From positions 1 through 20,217 of the IMG/VR virus record IMGVR_UViG_3300027852_000198: a stretch of DNA of 20,217 nucleotides; one strand, written 5' to 3'. Positions within the stretch are counted from its first letter, which is position 1. Every line of letters begins with the position of its first letter. A model generated the notes under the pieces. The model searched no databases and was not told the DNA's origin. It saw only the letters and a program-made list of their open reading frames with translations. A program made the position numbers and the translations under genes. This document shows, piece after piece, positions 7,281 to 15,474 of the stretch. The stretch comes from a virus.

Positions 7281-7370
7281 GCCGGGGGGTCTCGCTTGCG
7301 GGGTCCGGTTAAGCACAGAGGCGTAGCGGCCTTAATACGATAGGTGCGGGTCCGGAATAAGCCGGGGGGT
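7281..7370 (+). repeat. Nested direct repeats in the capsid leader
   Basis: GCCGGGGGGT occurs at 7281-7290 and 7361-7370. Between them GGGTCCGG occurs at 7301-7308 and 7348-7355. The inner pair extends to TGCGG(G)GTCCGG followed by a three-base variable stretch and AAGC (7297-7314 and 7345-7362). The arrangement could be duplicated protein sites or a duplicated remnant. Confidence 0.7.
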
Positions 7371-7407
7371 TCAGCCGAATTGGAAACAATTTGGAAGGAT
7401 ATTCCCA

Positions 7408-8361
7408 ATGCCAGAGACAGCGGCAGAAATTAATCGGCTTGAGGGCCACAAAGTTATGATTTTCGCGCGCAATGTTGACCTTGTGGGGCAACAAAAAATG
7501 TCGCGATTTGTCAATCATGTTGATGCAGATCTATCGTTCATGGAAAGCGGCGACCGCTACACAGATGAACTGATGGGGACATCGGATCCTGTAGAGGTTT
7601 TGCAGGACGTTCGGCCGACACCCGGCGGCGAGGTCGACAAGTTCCGCCGGATTGGCTTCTTCAAGACGTTTGAGGATGGCAAGTGGATTGGTACGCGAGA
7701 GAAAGCGGAGCAATTGGTTGACCCGACAAACCCGGTTGTCCGGGCTATGGGCGCGGGCCGTGAGCGTCGCCGCGATGCAACAATCTTGAAGTCATTCTAT
7801 AATCCGCAATATGTCATGGATAAGAATGGCGACCCGATCAAGAAGAATTTCCCTACATCGCGGGTGATTGCTGTCGATGATTGGACGTATTATAAGGGTA
7901 AAGCGGATGGTGACGCTACCGCACCCACGAGTGACACGGGCTTGACAGTCGCCAAGTTGCGGTCAGCGAGCGTGATGCGTGCGGCCGGTAAGCTCGATGG
8001 CGGTGAATGGTGCGTCGGGGTCGAGGAGGCCGATCTTCAGCACCTGCTGACGTCGATTGAGACTTCGAGTAAAGATTATGAGGGGGCTTTGCGGCTTCTG
8101 GATGGCGACACCGACAAATTCAAAAGTTGGACGTTTGTGAGGGCTGAGACCGATGCGTTGAAGTATGACTCGGACACGACCACAGCCACAATCCCATTCT
8201 GGAATAGCGAGCAAATCCTCTACAAGGAGCGTCCTTTGGTGGGGACGCGCGTCCAGGAACGGCCTGACATGTCTTATCGCTGGCACGCTTTCTATGAGGC
8301 CCAAGACAGTTGGATGCGCCGTCAAGATGTGGGGGTCGGCCACATTCTGTGTAAGCGATAG
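7408..8361 (+). CDS. Major capsid protein
   Basis: This 317-residue protein follows the scaffold and has the length expected of an HK97-fold capsid subunit. Segments consistent with podovirus capsid proteins include NHVDADLSFMESGDRYTDEL, GFFKTFEDGKWIGTREKAE, and the C-terminal half with MSYRWHAFYEAQDSWMR. The identification relies on position, size and similarity of pattern to BPP-1-type capsid proteins rather than on a catalytic motif. GGAAGGAT with 7-base spacing fixes the start. The 192-base leader with a hairpin and the GC-rich hairpin after the gene fit high, separately tuned expression of the most abundant virion protein. Confidence 0.88.
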   Translation: MPETAAEINRLEGHKVMIFARNVDLVGQQKMSRFVNHVDADLSFMESGDRYTDELMGTSDPVEVLQDVRPTPGGEVDKFRRIGFFKTFEDGKWIGTREKAEQLVDPTNPVVRAMGAGRERRRDATILKSFYNPQYVMDKNGDPIKKNFPTSRVIAVDDWTYYKGKADGDATAPTSDTGLTVAKLRSASVMRAAGKLDGGEWCVGVEEADLQHLLTSIETSSKDYEGALRLLDGDTDKFKSWTFVRAETDALKYDSDTTTATIPFWNSEQILYKERPLVGTRVQERPDMSYRWHAFYEAQDSWMRRQDVGVGHILCKR

Positions 8362-8371
8362 ATCTTCGCGC

Positions 8372-8399
8372 CTGGCGCAGCGCTTCGATGCTGCGCCAG
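8372..8399 (+). repeat. Perfect 10-bp inverted repeat after the capsid gene
   Basis: CTGGCGCAGC (8372-8381) and GCTGCGCCAG (8390-8399) form a perfect GC-rich stem with an 8-base loop, 10 bases after the capsid stop. The following bases (CCATTCATTCAAAC) contain no T-run. The site may be a weak or factor-dependent terminator or a 3'-end stabiliser for capsid mRNA. Confidence 0.75.
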
Positions 8400-8427
8400 C
8401 CATTCATTCAAACTAAGGATTATCATT

Positions 8428-8925
8428 ATGGCAATTGAACTTCTGGCTGGTGATTTTGTACTGGCAAAAGAGGCCAAAGCTGTTCCCAGCGCCGCCTCGT
8501 TTCATCATTTCAACAATCCGTATAAGGCGGTCATGGATCATGTTACGATCCCAGCGGCCGCCGATATCGGTTCAACGATCTCTCTGGCACGTGTGAAGCC
8601 TGACAGTGTTCTTTCGGCGCTTGGTTTCCTGCAAACCGCCGCGCTTGGCGCTAGTGTGACATTAGCGATCGGGATTGCTGATGATGCGACGATCGGCGTT
8701 ACCGGAAAAACGGCGGTCCTGAATGCGGCAACCGATGTCAGTTCGGCGGCGGTCGTGCCGATCGGGGCGGCGGTCGCGCTGGCCAATCGATACAAACCGC
8801 TTTGGCAAATTTTAGGGCTGACGGAAAAGCCCTCCAAAGATCTTCTCATTGTGGCAACGCAGGCGGGCGCGGCAAGTGCCGGCGGCGGCGATGTTACGTG
8901 GGAAATACCGTTCACGTCTTACTGA
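8428..8925 (+). CDS. Capsid decoration or cement protein (Bbp16-like)
   Basis: This 165-residue protein directly follows the capsid gene. It is rich in Ala, Val, Thr and Gly with alternating hydrophobics (DIGSTISLARVKPDSVLSAL, ASVTLAIGIADDATIGV, DVTWEIPFTSY), as expected of a beta-sandwich. BPP-1 has a similarly placed and similarly patterned cement protein (Bbp16) that stabilises the mature shell, and this role is inferred. There are no membrane segments of convincing length and no signal peptide. The ribosome site AAGGAT (8415-8420) is 7 bases before the start. The gene is bracketed by two hairpins, suggesting its message level is set apart from its neighbours. Confidence 0.78.
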   Translation: MAIELLAGDFVLAKEAKAVPSAASFHHFNNPYKAVMDHVTIPAAADIGSTISLARVKPDSVLSALGFLQTAALGASVTLAIGIADDATIGVTGKTAVLNAATDVSSAAVVPIGAAVALANRYKPLWQILGLTEKPSKDLLIVATQAGAASAGGGDVTWEIPFTSY

Positions 8926-8962
8926 GGCGCGAGGCTCCAAATCTTCGCAATTCAGTGGCGTG

Positions 8963-8996
8963 CCGGCCGCAGTGGTCTCGTATCTGCTGCGGCCGG
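8963..8996 (+). repeat. Perfect 10-bp inverted repeat after the decoration gene
   Basis: CCGGCCGCAG (8963-8972) and CTGCGGCCGG (8987-8996) form a perfect stem with a 14-base loop, 20 bases before the next start. No T-run follows. The element mirrors the one after the capsid gene, though the sequence differs. Confidence 0.75.
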
Positions 8997-9016
8997 AATA
9001 GTTAAAGGATAGGGAA

Positions 9017-9664
9017 ATGGCTTCGAAAGTGAATATTATGGACCGGGCGGCGGGCCTTGTCGGGGCCGAGCGGATTACCGATCCAGATAGTATTCCAAAC
9101 AATGCGAGAGCGCGCCGGATTGTGGGCCTATATCCGATGGTGCTTGATGAGGCTTTGACCGTTTGGCCGTGGGTTTGCGTGCGCGATCGCGCGCTATTGA
9201 CGGCTATGGAGCAAAAACCGGCCTGGGGGTTTGCTTACCAATACTCACTGCCAGGCGATGCCCTGGGGGTTCAGGCCGCGAATACGGGCGGTTGTGCGTG
9301 GGAGGTCGAGGGCCGCAAGCTGCTGACTGACTATGCTGGTCCGGTTCAAGCGCTGGTCTCTATCCGCCAAAAAGAAGAATGGTTGCATCCCTTGGTTGCG
9401 TCCTTTGCAGCGACGCGTCTCGCAATGGCGTCGGTGATGGGGGTTGCAACCAGTACAACGGCGCAGGAGCGGTTGAAGGGGCTGGTTCAGGACGCCTTTA
9501 TTGAGGCGAGCCACGCCGAAAATGCGCAGGGGTCATCGCTAGACAAATTGAGCTCCGGTTGGGTGTTGGCGATGCAGACCGGCTATGCGCCGGAATTGCG
9601 TGGATCAGGTGCTATCCCGCCAGATGAATATTGGCTCGGCAAAGAACAGGAAATTCCAGGTTAA
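9017..9664 (+). CDS. Tail tubular protein A-like (T7 gp11-like adaptor)
   Basis: This 215-residue protein is close in size to T7 gp11 (196), the ring below the portal that joins head to tail. Family features include an N-terminal helix with MDRAAGLVGAERITDP, NNARARRIVGLYPMVLDEAL, WPWVCVRDRALL, and FAYQYSLPGDALGVQ, where the aromatic-Tyr-Leu-Pro-x-Asp signature is typical. A C-terminal helical part follows (LVASFAATRLAMASVMG). The ribosome site AAGGAT (9005-9010) is shared in form with the capsid and decoration genes. The stop overlaps the next start by one base (TAATG). Confidence 0.92.
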   Translation: MASKVNIMDRAAGLVGAERITDPDSIPNNARARRIVGLYPMVLDEALTVWPWVCVRDRALLTAMEQKPAWGFAYQYSLPGDALGVQAANTGGCAWEVEGRKLLTDYAGPVQALVSIRQKEEWLHPLVASFAATRLAMASVMGVATSTTAQERLKGLVQDAFIEASHAENAQGSSLDKLSSGWVLAMQTGYAPELRGSGAIPPDEYWLGKEQEIPG

Positions 9665-12192
9665 TGGCGGGTCGTGGCCGCCTTCTGCAAACCAATTTTG
9701 GGGGCGGTGAGATAAGTCGTGCGTCCCGCGCGCGGCCCGATACGGACATTTATGCGGGCGCTCTGGAGGCGTGTCGCAATTTTCTGGTTCGCCCTTCAGG
9801 CGCGATCGATCGCCGTGGTGGCTCGGTGTATCTCGGCGCAGCCAAAAACGCGAATGCGGGCAAGCGCTGGTTTGTATTTCAGAAAGCGATCAATGACGTT
9901 GTGAGGATTGAGGCCGGAGATGGTGTCTTCCGGTTTTGGAGTGGTACGACGCGCGCGCTGATCACCAGCGGCGGTTCGCCGGTAGAGGTTTCCATCCCCT
10001 GGTCGAATGATGAATTGCAAGGCCTTCGGGTTTGGCAGCAAGGTGATGTAATGTGGTTCGCGCATACGAGCCATGATTACCAAACCAGGGCGTTGAAGCG
10101 CACCGCAACAAATGCATTCACGCTTAGTCTTGTGGAGCTTGAGGAAGGCCCGTTCAATGACCTGCAAGCCAACCAGGCGGCGCTGACGTTTTCAAATGTG
10201 ACGGGCGCAGTGACCGTAACCGGCGCGGCAGGGTTTAAGCCGGAGCATGTCGGGTCGCTTTTGAGGATTGAGGCGGCCTCACAACCTGACGTGGCCGGAT
10301 GGGCGTTCGACCAAAAAACGCTGGTTGGCGAGTATTGCCGCAACGGTAATCGATTTTACTATTGCACGGATAATGGCACGGAGCATCTGACAGGAAATGC
10401 ACCGCCCATCCATGAAAGCGGGATCGAGCGAGATGGTTCGATCAGTGACAATTGTTCCTGGCGATTTGAGGGCTATACTTATGGTTTGATGAAGATTACC
10501 GGCTGGACTTCCGCGAGCCAGGTTCAGGCGACGGTGCTTCAGCGCCTGCCATTTTATGGAGCCGCTTCGAAAACAACGGCGCATTGGCAGATCTCGGCGA
10601 TCTCTGAGGATGAGGGCTGGCCTGCTTGCGGGACACTGATTGAAGATCGCTTCGCGCTATTCGGTACGGCGACAGATCCGGATCGGTGTTTTTTGAGCCG
10701 AACTAGCCGGTACACACCAGATAGCGCCGATATGCGGCCGGGATTTGTGACGGAAACGCTGGATGATGACGCGGTTCGCCGATCGATAGCGGAGGGGCAG
10801 ACGTCATATATTGTATGGTCAATCTTCATGGATCAATTGTTGTTGGGGACCACACGCGGGGTTCGAAGCCTGGTCGGGCCGTCGCAGGATGAAGCGCTGA
10901 CGCCGGCAGGCGCGGTGCCGCGAACCGTCAGTGAGGTTGCTTGTTCGCCAAACGTGCCGCCGATCAAGGCCGATAATGCGCTGATCTATCTCGCGGTGGG
11001 CGATCAGGAATTGATTGAGATTAGCCGGCTGAATGACAGCGTGCCGCGTAACTTGCTTGAGATGGCGGCGCATATGTCCGGTGCCGGCATCCGATCGACA
11101 TGGTGGCAGGGGCGGCCGCGTCGCGTTCTGTGGTGTGTTGATTTCACGGGGCGTTTGGTTTCACTGACCTATTCGCCAGAGAATGGAACGATCGCCTGGG
11201 CCAGGCATCGATTGGGCGGGGCGCTGGGCAGAAAACAGCCTTTCATCGATGACGTGTGCTGTGCGCCTGGTCCTGATGGCCAGGATGAGGCCTGGCTGAT
11301 CGTTGCGCGCACGATCAACGGTTCGACGGTTCGAACAGTGGAATATTTTGAGCGGCCTTACGATCCCAACACAATGCGAGCTGAAGCGGCCTGTTGTGTG
11401 GATATGTCGCAACATTATGACCTGTGGCAGTCTTACACGGCTTTGGCTGAAGATATCGGCGGTGGATCGGTTCGGCTAACTGCGCAGGGCGCAACGCCGT
11501 TTGTGTCTGGCGATGTCGGCCGGGAGTTTTGGTTGACTGCGAATGAGGCCTATCCCGACGAAGATGACGATCCGTCGCCGGTCAAAGTCACCATCACGGC
11601 GCGAAACAGCTCGACGGTTTTGATCGCGTCGATCGGGGCCTATCCAAGCGAATATTGGGACGGTCAGATCTTGCGCGTAGCGCGTCCGGCCAATCAATTT
11701 TCAGGACTGTCCTGGTGTGAGGGGGAGTCGGTCATGGTCAATGCGGATGGTCGCCGGTTCGGGCCTTACACGGTATCGGGCGGGTCGATAAATCTGTTGC
11801 AGCCGGGGGCGGGTGATGAACCGGCGTGGTCGGCGCGCGGTTGGATTGGGTTGGCATATCCTTCAAAAGCGCGCAGCCTGCCGGTCAATGGCGCTGAAGG
11901 GCTGGGCTCGTCGCGATCGGCGGTTGGTCGCGTGACCGAAATGGCGGTTTTGCCTGTCGGGATCACTGAAGGCCGGGTTAGTCGTTCGGATGGGCTGCCG
12001 GACCGCGCGGTGGATCTTAACCCGCGCACGTCTAGCCACAAGCTGGGTGCGCCGGTTCCGGATTTGACAGAGGATCAGTTCATCCCGCTCGATACCGGAT
12101 TTGATCGACAGAAACAGATCGAAATTGATGCGGATGGGCCTTTGCCGTGCTCGTTGGCCGGCTTTGTTTTGAAGGTGGAAAGCTATGGTTGA
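9664..12192 (+). CDS. Tail tubular protein B-like (T7 gp12-like tail nozzle)
   Basis: This 842-residue protein has the size and position of T7 gp12 (794), the nozzle of the short tail. The N-terminus has the family pattern: FGGGEISRASRARPD, then EACRNFLVRPSGAIDRRGG. The middle contains beta-rich propeller-like sequence with the IYLAVGDQELIEISR and WARHRLGG segments common in this family. A mature protein without a signal peptide is expected. ATG 9664 is chosen over an upstream in-frame start at 9631 inside the gp11-like gene because it gives a one-base TAATG overlap and the typical N-terminus. The C-terminal 200 residues probably contribute to tail-fibre or cell contact, but no carbohydrate-binding module was recognised. 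Confidence 0.9.
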   Translation: MAGRGRLLQTNFGGGEISRASRARPDTDIYAGALEACRNFLVRPSGAIDRRGGSVYLGAAKNANAGKRWFVFQKAINDVVRIEAGDGVFRFWSGTTRALITSGGSPVEVSIPWSNDELQGLRVWQQGDVMWFAHTSHDYQTRALKRTATNAFTLSLVELEEGPFNDLQANQAALTFSNVTGAVTVTGAAGFKPEHVGSLLRIEAASQPDVAGWAFDQKTLVGEYCRNGNRFYYCTDNGTEHLTGNAPPIHESGIERDGSISDNCSWRFEGYTYGLMKITGWTSASQVQATVLQRLPFYGAASKTTAHWQISAISEDEGWPACGTLIEDRFALFGTATDPDRCFLSRTSRYTPDSADMRPGFVTETLDDDAVRRSIAEGQTSYIVWSIFMDQLLLGTTRGVRSLVGPSQDEALTPAGAVPRTVSEVACSPNVPPIKADNALIYLAVGDQELIEISRLNDSVPRNLLEMAAHMSGAGIRSTWWQGRPRRVLWCVDFTGRLVSLTYSPENGTIAWARHRLGGALGRKQPFIDDVCCAPGPDGQDEAWLIVARTINGSTVRTVEYFERPYDPNTMRAEAACCVDMSQHYDLWQSYTALAEDIGGGSVRLTAQGATPFVSGDVGREFWLTANEAYPDEDDDPSPVKVTITARNSSTVLIASIGAYPSEYWDGQILRVARPANQFSGLSWCEGESVMVNADGRRFGPYTVSGGSINLLQPGAGDEPAWSARGWIGLAYPSKARSLPVNGAEGLGSSRSAVGRVTEMAVLPVGITEGRVSRSDGLPDRAVDLNPRTSSHKLGAPVPDLTEDQFIPLDTGFDRQKQIEIDADGPLPCSLAGFVLKVESYG

Positions 12193-12619
12193 GTTTCGTA
12201 AGATTGCCGCGATGAGCGATGTCCATATAGCGGACATTATGGCCGAGCGCCTGGCTGGTGTATTGGGGCCAAAGTGGCCGGATACCAAGCTGGTTGGCGA
12301 CGCCTGGGCCTATGTTGTTGATGGGGTCGCAATGGGGATTGGTGGGATTGAGCCTGTCTGGACCGGGCGGCGTGTCTTGTGGTCATACCAGGCCGGGCTT
12401 GGGGTGGGCGATTGGAAGCGCGTGCTGCGGTTTACGCGCTTGAAATTGGACCGTGCTTTCGAGGATCCGGCGGTGCGCCGAATTGAGGCGACGGCTCACA
12501 TTGAAGGTTCGCAATTTTGCAATTTTCTGGAACGCCTGGCGTTTCGCAGGGAGGGGCGGTTGGTCGCCTATTCTCCGAATGGCGAGACGATGGACATGTT
12601 TGCACGGGTGCGCGGATGA
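12185..12619 (+). CDS. T7 gp13-like small internal protein with GNAT-like pattern
   Basis: This 144-residue protein sits between the nozzle and gp14-like genes, the place of T7 gp13. The sequence resembles a degenerate GNAT fold: an N-terminal helix (HIADIMAERLAGVLG), a strand pair (YVVDGVAMGIGGIEPVW), RRIEATAHIEG, and FCNFLERLAFRREGRLVAYS, which is the usual place of the last GNAT strand. No clean acetyl-CoA loop (Q/RxxGxG/A) is evident, so enzymatic activity is doubtful. It overlaps the preceding gene by 8 bases and the next by 4. The annotation rests on position plus fold pattern. Confidence 0.72.
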   Translation: MVEFRKIAAMSDVHIADIMAERLAGVLGPKWPDTKLVGDAWAYVVDGVAMGIGGIEPVWTGRRVLWSYQAGLGVGDWKRVLRFTRLKLDRAFEDPAVRRIEATAHIEGSQFCNFLERLAFRREGRLVAYSPNGETMDMFARVRG

Positions 12620-13086
12620 GCGGCATGGAAATGCTTTTGGTTGCGCAGGGCGCAGGAGCGGTGATGGAAACCGTCGGCGGCGTCATGAATGCCGACGCCA
12701 AGGGGAAGGTTGCCGGGAACAATGCGCGGCTGGTGAGCCAGGAGGCTAGTGAAGAAGCTCGCCTGGCGTCAGCGGAGGGGCGGCGGCTGGTTTCAAAAGC
12801 GCGGGTTCGTGCTGGGGCGTCGGGCCTGTCAGTCGATGGATCTGCATTGGACGTAATTGGTGAGCTCGAAGCAGAGGGGGAGTTCCGGTCCCGAACGGCA
12901 ATCCATGAGGGGCGTATCCAGTACGACAATTTCAAAGCGGAAGAACGCGCGGCCAAGCGCGAGAAGGTCGCCATTATCGGTAAGGGTGTGGCGGATATTG
13001 GCTCTACCTTGCTGACGTCCGGATTTGGCGGCGGGGCAACTGATAAAGCGGCGATGAAAAACGCGCAAGCAAAGGCGGGTTTATAG
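12616..13086 (+). CDS. Internal virion protein, T7 gp14-like
   Basis: This 156-residue protein is somewhat shorter than T7 gp14 (196). It begins with a small-residue hydrophobic helix (MLLVAQGAGAVMETVGGVM). Ala/Glu-rich helices follow (LVSQEASEEARLASAEG) and then a VRAGASGLSVDGSALDV turn that is characteristic of gp14-like ejection proteins. In T7, gp14 forms the outer-membrane part of the ejection channel. A longer in-frame start at 12517 lies within the preceding gene. ATG 12616 gives an ATGA overlap and is preferred. The C-terminus is Gly and Ala rich. Confidence 0.8.
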   Translation: MSGMEMLLVAQGAGAVMETVGGVMNADAKGKVAGNNARLVSQEASEEARLASAEGRRLVSKARVRAGASGLSVDGSALDVIGELEAEGEFRSRTAIHEGRIQYDNFKAEERAAKREKVAIIGKGVADIGSTLLTSGFGGGATDKAAMKNAQAKAGL

Positions 13087-15474
13087 ATGGCCGCAAGGAT
13101 TGATGGAGGTCGCGGGCGTTTACCTGCTGCAAGTTCTAGCCGGAATGGCGGCATACGCGTGCGCGGGGCAACAAGCGGTGACCTGGTTGGATCTATAGGG
13201 GCAAGCCTGTCTGACTTTGCCGAGCCCCAGCTTGATAAGATGCGGGTTGAGCGTGCCGAAGCGGAGGCCGCGGCGGATCGCGTAGATGTTGGACGCCGGG
13301 GGTCTGAAGCCCGGTTGACCTGGCAGAAGCGTCTGACTGAGGAATTGGACAATTACGATGGGGCGGAGCCGGGATTTGCCGAGCGCATGGCTGAAGAATA
13401 CGAGAAAGATAGCCGTGTTCGCCTGGAGGGATTGAGGCCGGGCGTCAGGGCGGCTTTGGAGCAAGACCTGGTGCAGTTTGGCGAGCGCTTAACCTCATCC
13501 GCCATCACGGGCGAGCAGGCCAGCCGCCAAGCCTATACGATGCGGGGGTTGCGGGAAACGCTGGATAATGAAGCAATGACCTTGCTTGATACGCCGGATG
13601 ATCTACCGGGCGCGCTTCAAGGGCTGGAATTGCTGGCTGAAGGTGCGCCAAACGCGGTTCGTGAAAAATTTGTTGATGAAGGCCGCAATGTTTTGGTGGC
13701 CAGCTATGCCGAGGCCTTGCTGCGAGATGAGCCTGATCGGCTCGTTTGGGAGCTTAAGGATGGTCTGCTTGATGGTGTGATCGATAGCAAGGAAAAGGCG
13801 CGTTTGTTGGGCGTGGCTGAAGGTGCGCTGGCGCGCCAAACGGCTGCGGGTGAGCGCGCCATTGAGGCCGAGCGAAAACAGCGGGTCGCTGAGGCAAAGT
13901 CCTTGGTGGCGCGAGTTGTCGCTTACGAGAATTCAGGGCTGGCTGCGCCGATTGAATTGTTGGAGGCGGCTCAGGATGCGGCGACGTCAGCCAGCGATGA
14001 CGCGTCGCTGGAAAAGATGCACCTGGCGCAGTACAGGCGGCAGCGTCGCGGGACGGGCGGAACCAGCAAGACCGCCAAACATGCGCTTGATGTGCTTGAA
14101 GATGCCTTGGAAACGGGGTTGTCGCCGTCCCCTGAAATGATCGCCCGCGCGCAACAGGAGGTCGAGGTGGCGGGGAATGCTGCCTATGCGGAACGCTTAG
14201 CCAAAATCGCCAAAACCCAAGGGCTTCGGCAGGAAGCGGCTTTCATGGATAAGTCGGAATTGGATGCCCGAATTTCGGAGCTTCGCTCGGGCAATGTCGG
14301 TGAGCAAGAATTGAATGAATTTAACGTGTTGAGCAAAGTTGCCGAACGCCGTGACCGGGTGGGGAAGACGGACAATGTTGGTTGGGCGATTGCTAATGGC
14401 GCGCGGCTGACACCGATTGTAATTGGATCAGAAAACCTCGTTTCAGATATCGCGACCCGGATCGACCGGGCTGAAGTATTGGCCGAACAGACGGGTGAAA
14501 AACTACAAGTGTTTTCAAAGCGCGAGCGGAGGCTTGTGGTCGAGGGGCTTGAGGCGATGCCGGCGCAAGACCAAGCGGTGGCGTTGGCGCGATTGGTAAC
14601 CGGCGCGGGTGCGCGGTCTGGGCAGGTGATCCGCGAGATTGCAGAGGAGCGGCCAGCTTTGGGGCAGATCGGTTATTTGACTGCGACCGGGCGTTCAAAT
14701 TTTGCGTTACGGGCGCTGGAGGGTGGGACGGCCCTGAAAGAAAATTCAGGCCTGTTGCCTAAGTCGAAATCGGCCATGGAAGCCGCAGAGGACGCGGTGT
14801 TCGGAACGGCCATTCCGAATGCGCGCCGCGATGTTCGGAAGGCTATCGTTGATGCGGCCCGGTCGGCCTATGCGGGTGACCTGTCCCACGCCGGAGAAGA
14901 TGGCGAAGATTATGATGCCGGCGACTATAAAGCCGTGCTGCAAGCGGCCGCTGGTAGATCAGGCGCTAAGGGCGGGATTGGTGAAGTCAACGGCGAGCGT
15001 GTGCAGCTTCCGGCGAATATGAGCGGCCGTGAGGTAAGGGGGCTTTTGAAGGGTATGTCCACCGAAGATTGGCAGGCATTTTCGCTGACCGGCGAAAGTT
15101 CACCCTCAGTCCTGGCCGGTGATGCTTTCGAGAGTTTAGAGGAAAATGAGCTGAAGCGGTCATACCTGATCAGTGTTGGTGAGGGGCGCTATCAGGTCAG
15201 TTTGACCAATCCAAAATACGGTCCGCAATACGTGCTCGATGGATCTGGTGATGTGGCTAATCCGAAGCCATATGTGCTGGATCTAACTCAAGTGAATGCG
15301 TCTGTTGTGTTGCAGCGCTACTCAACCGAAAGCGTTTTGCAAGCCAGCCGGGAACGGGTCGCGCGGCGCAAGGAGTTAGATGAAGATTCGATCGGGCCGC
15401 GGCAAGCGGAGGCCTATCGCGAAGCGTCTCGGCGGCAGCAAGAACAGCAAGATGACCGCGAGGGAGGGGATTGA
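13087..15474 (+). CDS. Internal virion protein, T7 gp15-like
   Basis: This 795-residue protein is close in size to T7 gp15 (747), which forms the periplasmic tube during ejection. It is overwhelmingly helical and rich in Ala, Glu, Arg and Leu, with coiled-coil-like stretches near residues 50-75 and 255-280. There is no signal peptide or clear membrane segment. The N-terminal 30 residues are Gly/Ser/Arg rich and probably flexible. It starts directly after the stop of the gp14-like gene with no gap, and its TGA overlaps the next ATG by one base. Identification depends on order, size and composition, since this family diverges quickly. Confidence 0.78.
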   Translation: MAARIDGGRGRLPAASSSRNGGIRVRGATSGDLVGSIGASLSDFAEPQLDKMRVERAEAEAAADRVDVGRRGSEARLTWQKRLTEELDNYDGAEPGFAERMAEEYEKDSRVRLEGLRPGVRAALEQDLVQFGERLTSSAITGEQASRQAYTMRGLRETLDNEAMTLLDTPDDLPGALQGLELLAEGAPNAVREKFVDEGRNVLVASYAEALLRDEPDRLVWELKDGLLDGVIDSKEKARLLGVAEGALARQTAAGERAIEAERKQRVAEAKSLVARVVAYENSGLAAPIELLEAAQDAATSASDDASLEKMHLAQYRRQRRGTGGTSKTAKHALDVLEDALETGLSPSPEMIARAQQEVEVAGNAAYAERLAKIAKTQGLRQEAAFMDKSELDARISELRSGNVGEQELNEFNVLSKVAERRDRVGKTDNVGWAIANGARLTPIVIGSENLVSDIATRIDRAEVLAEQTGEKLQVFSKRERRLVVEGLEAMPAQDQAVALARLVTGAGARSGQVIREIAEERPALGQIGYLTATGRSNFALRALEGGTALKENSGLLPKSKSAMEAAEDAVFGTAIPNARRDVRKAIVDAARSAYAGDLSHAGEDGEDYDAGDYKAVLQAAAGRSGAKGGIGEVNGERVQLPANMSGREVRGLLKGMSTEDWQAFSLTGESSPSVLAGDAFESLEENELKRSYLISVGEGRYQVSLTNPKYGPQYVLDGSGDVANPKPYVLDLTQVNASVVLQRYSTESVLQASRERVARRKELDEDSIGPRQAEAYREASRRQQEQQDDREGGD

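Larger units (their letters stand above)
7216..7407 (+). promoter_or_regulatory. Non-coding leader before the major capsid gene
   Basis: This 192-base gap in an otherwise packed operon suggests separate control of the capsid gene. It holds a weak sigma70-like pair (TTGACC at 7217-7222, TGTAGT at 7241-7246, 18-base spacing), a long hairpin at 7236-7275, and nested direct repeats at 7281-7370. It also holds a TAATACGA string at 7333-7340 and a strong ribosome site, GGAAGGAT (7393-7400). None of the promoter candidates is strong on its own. Confidence 0.5.

Noticed and set aside
8372-8399. Calling the hairpin an intrinsic terminator
   Set aside because: The stem is strong but no T-run follows on the plus strand; the same holds for 8963-8996 and 7236-7275.
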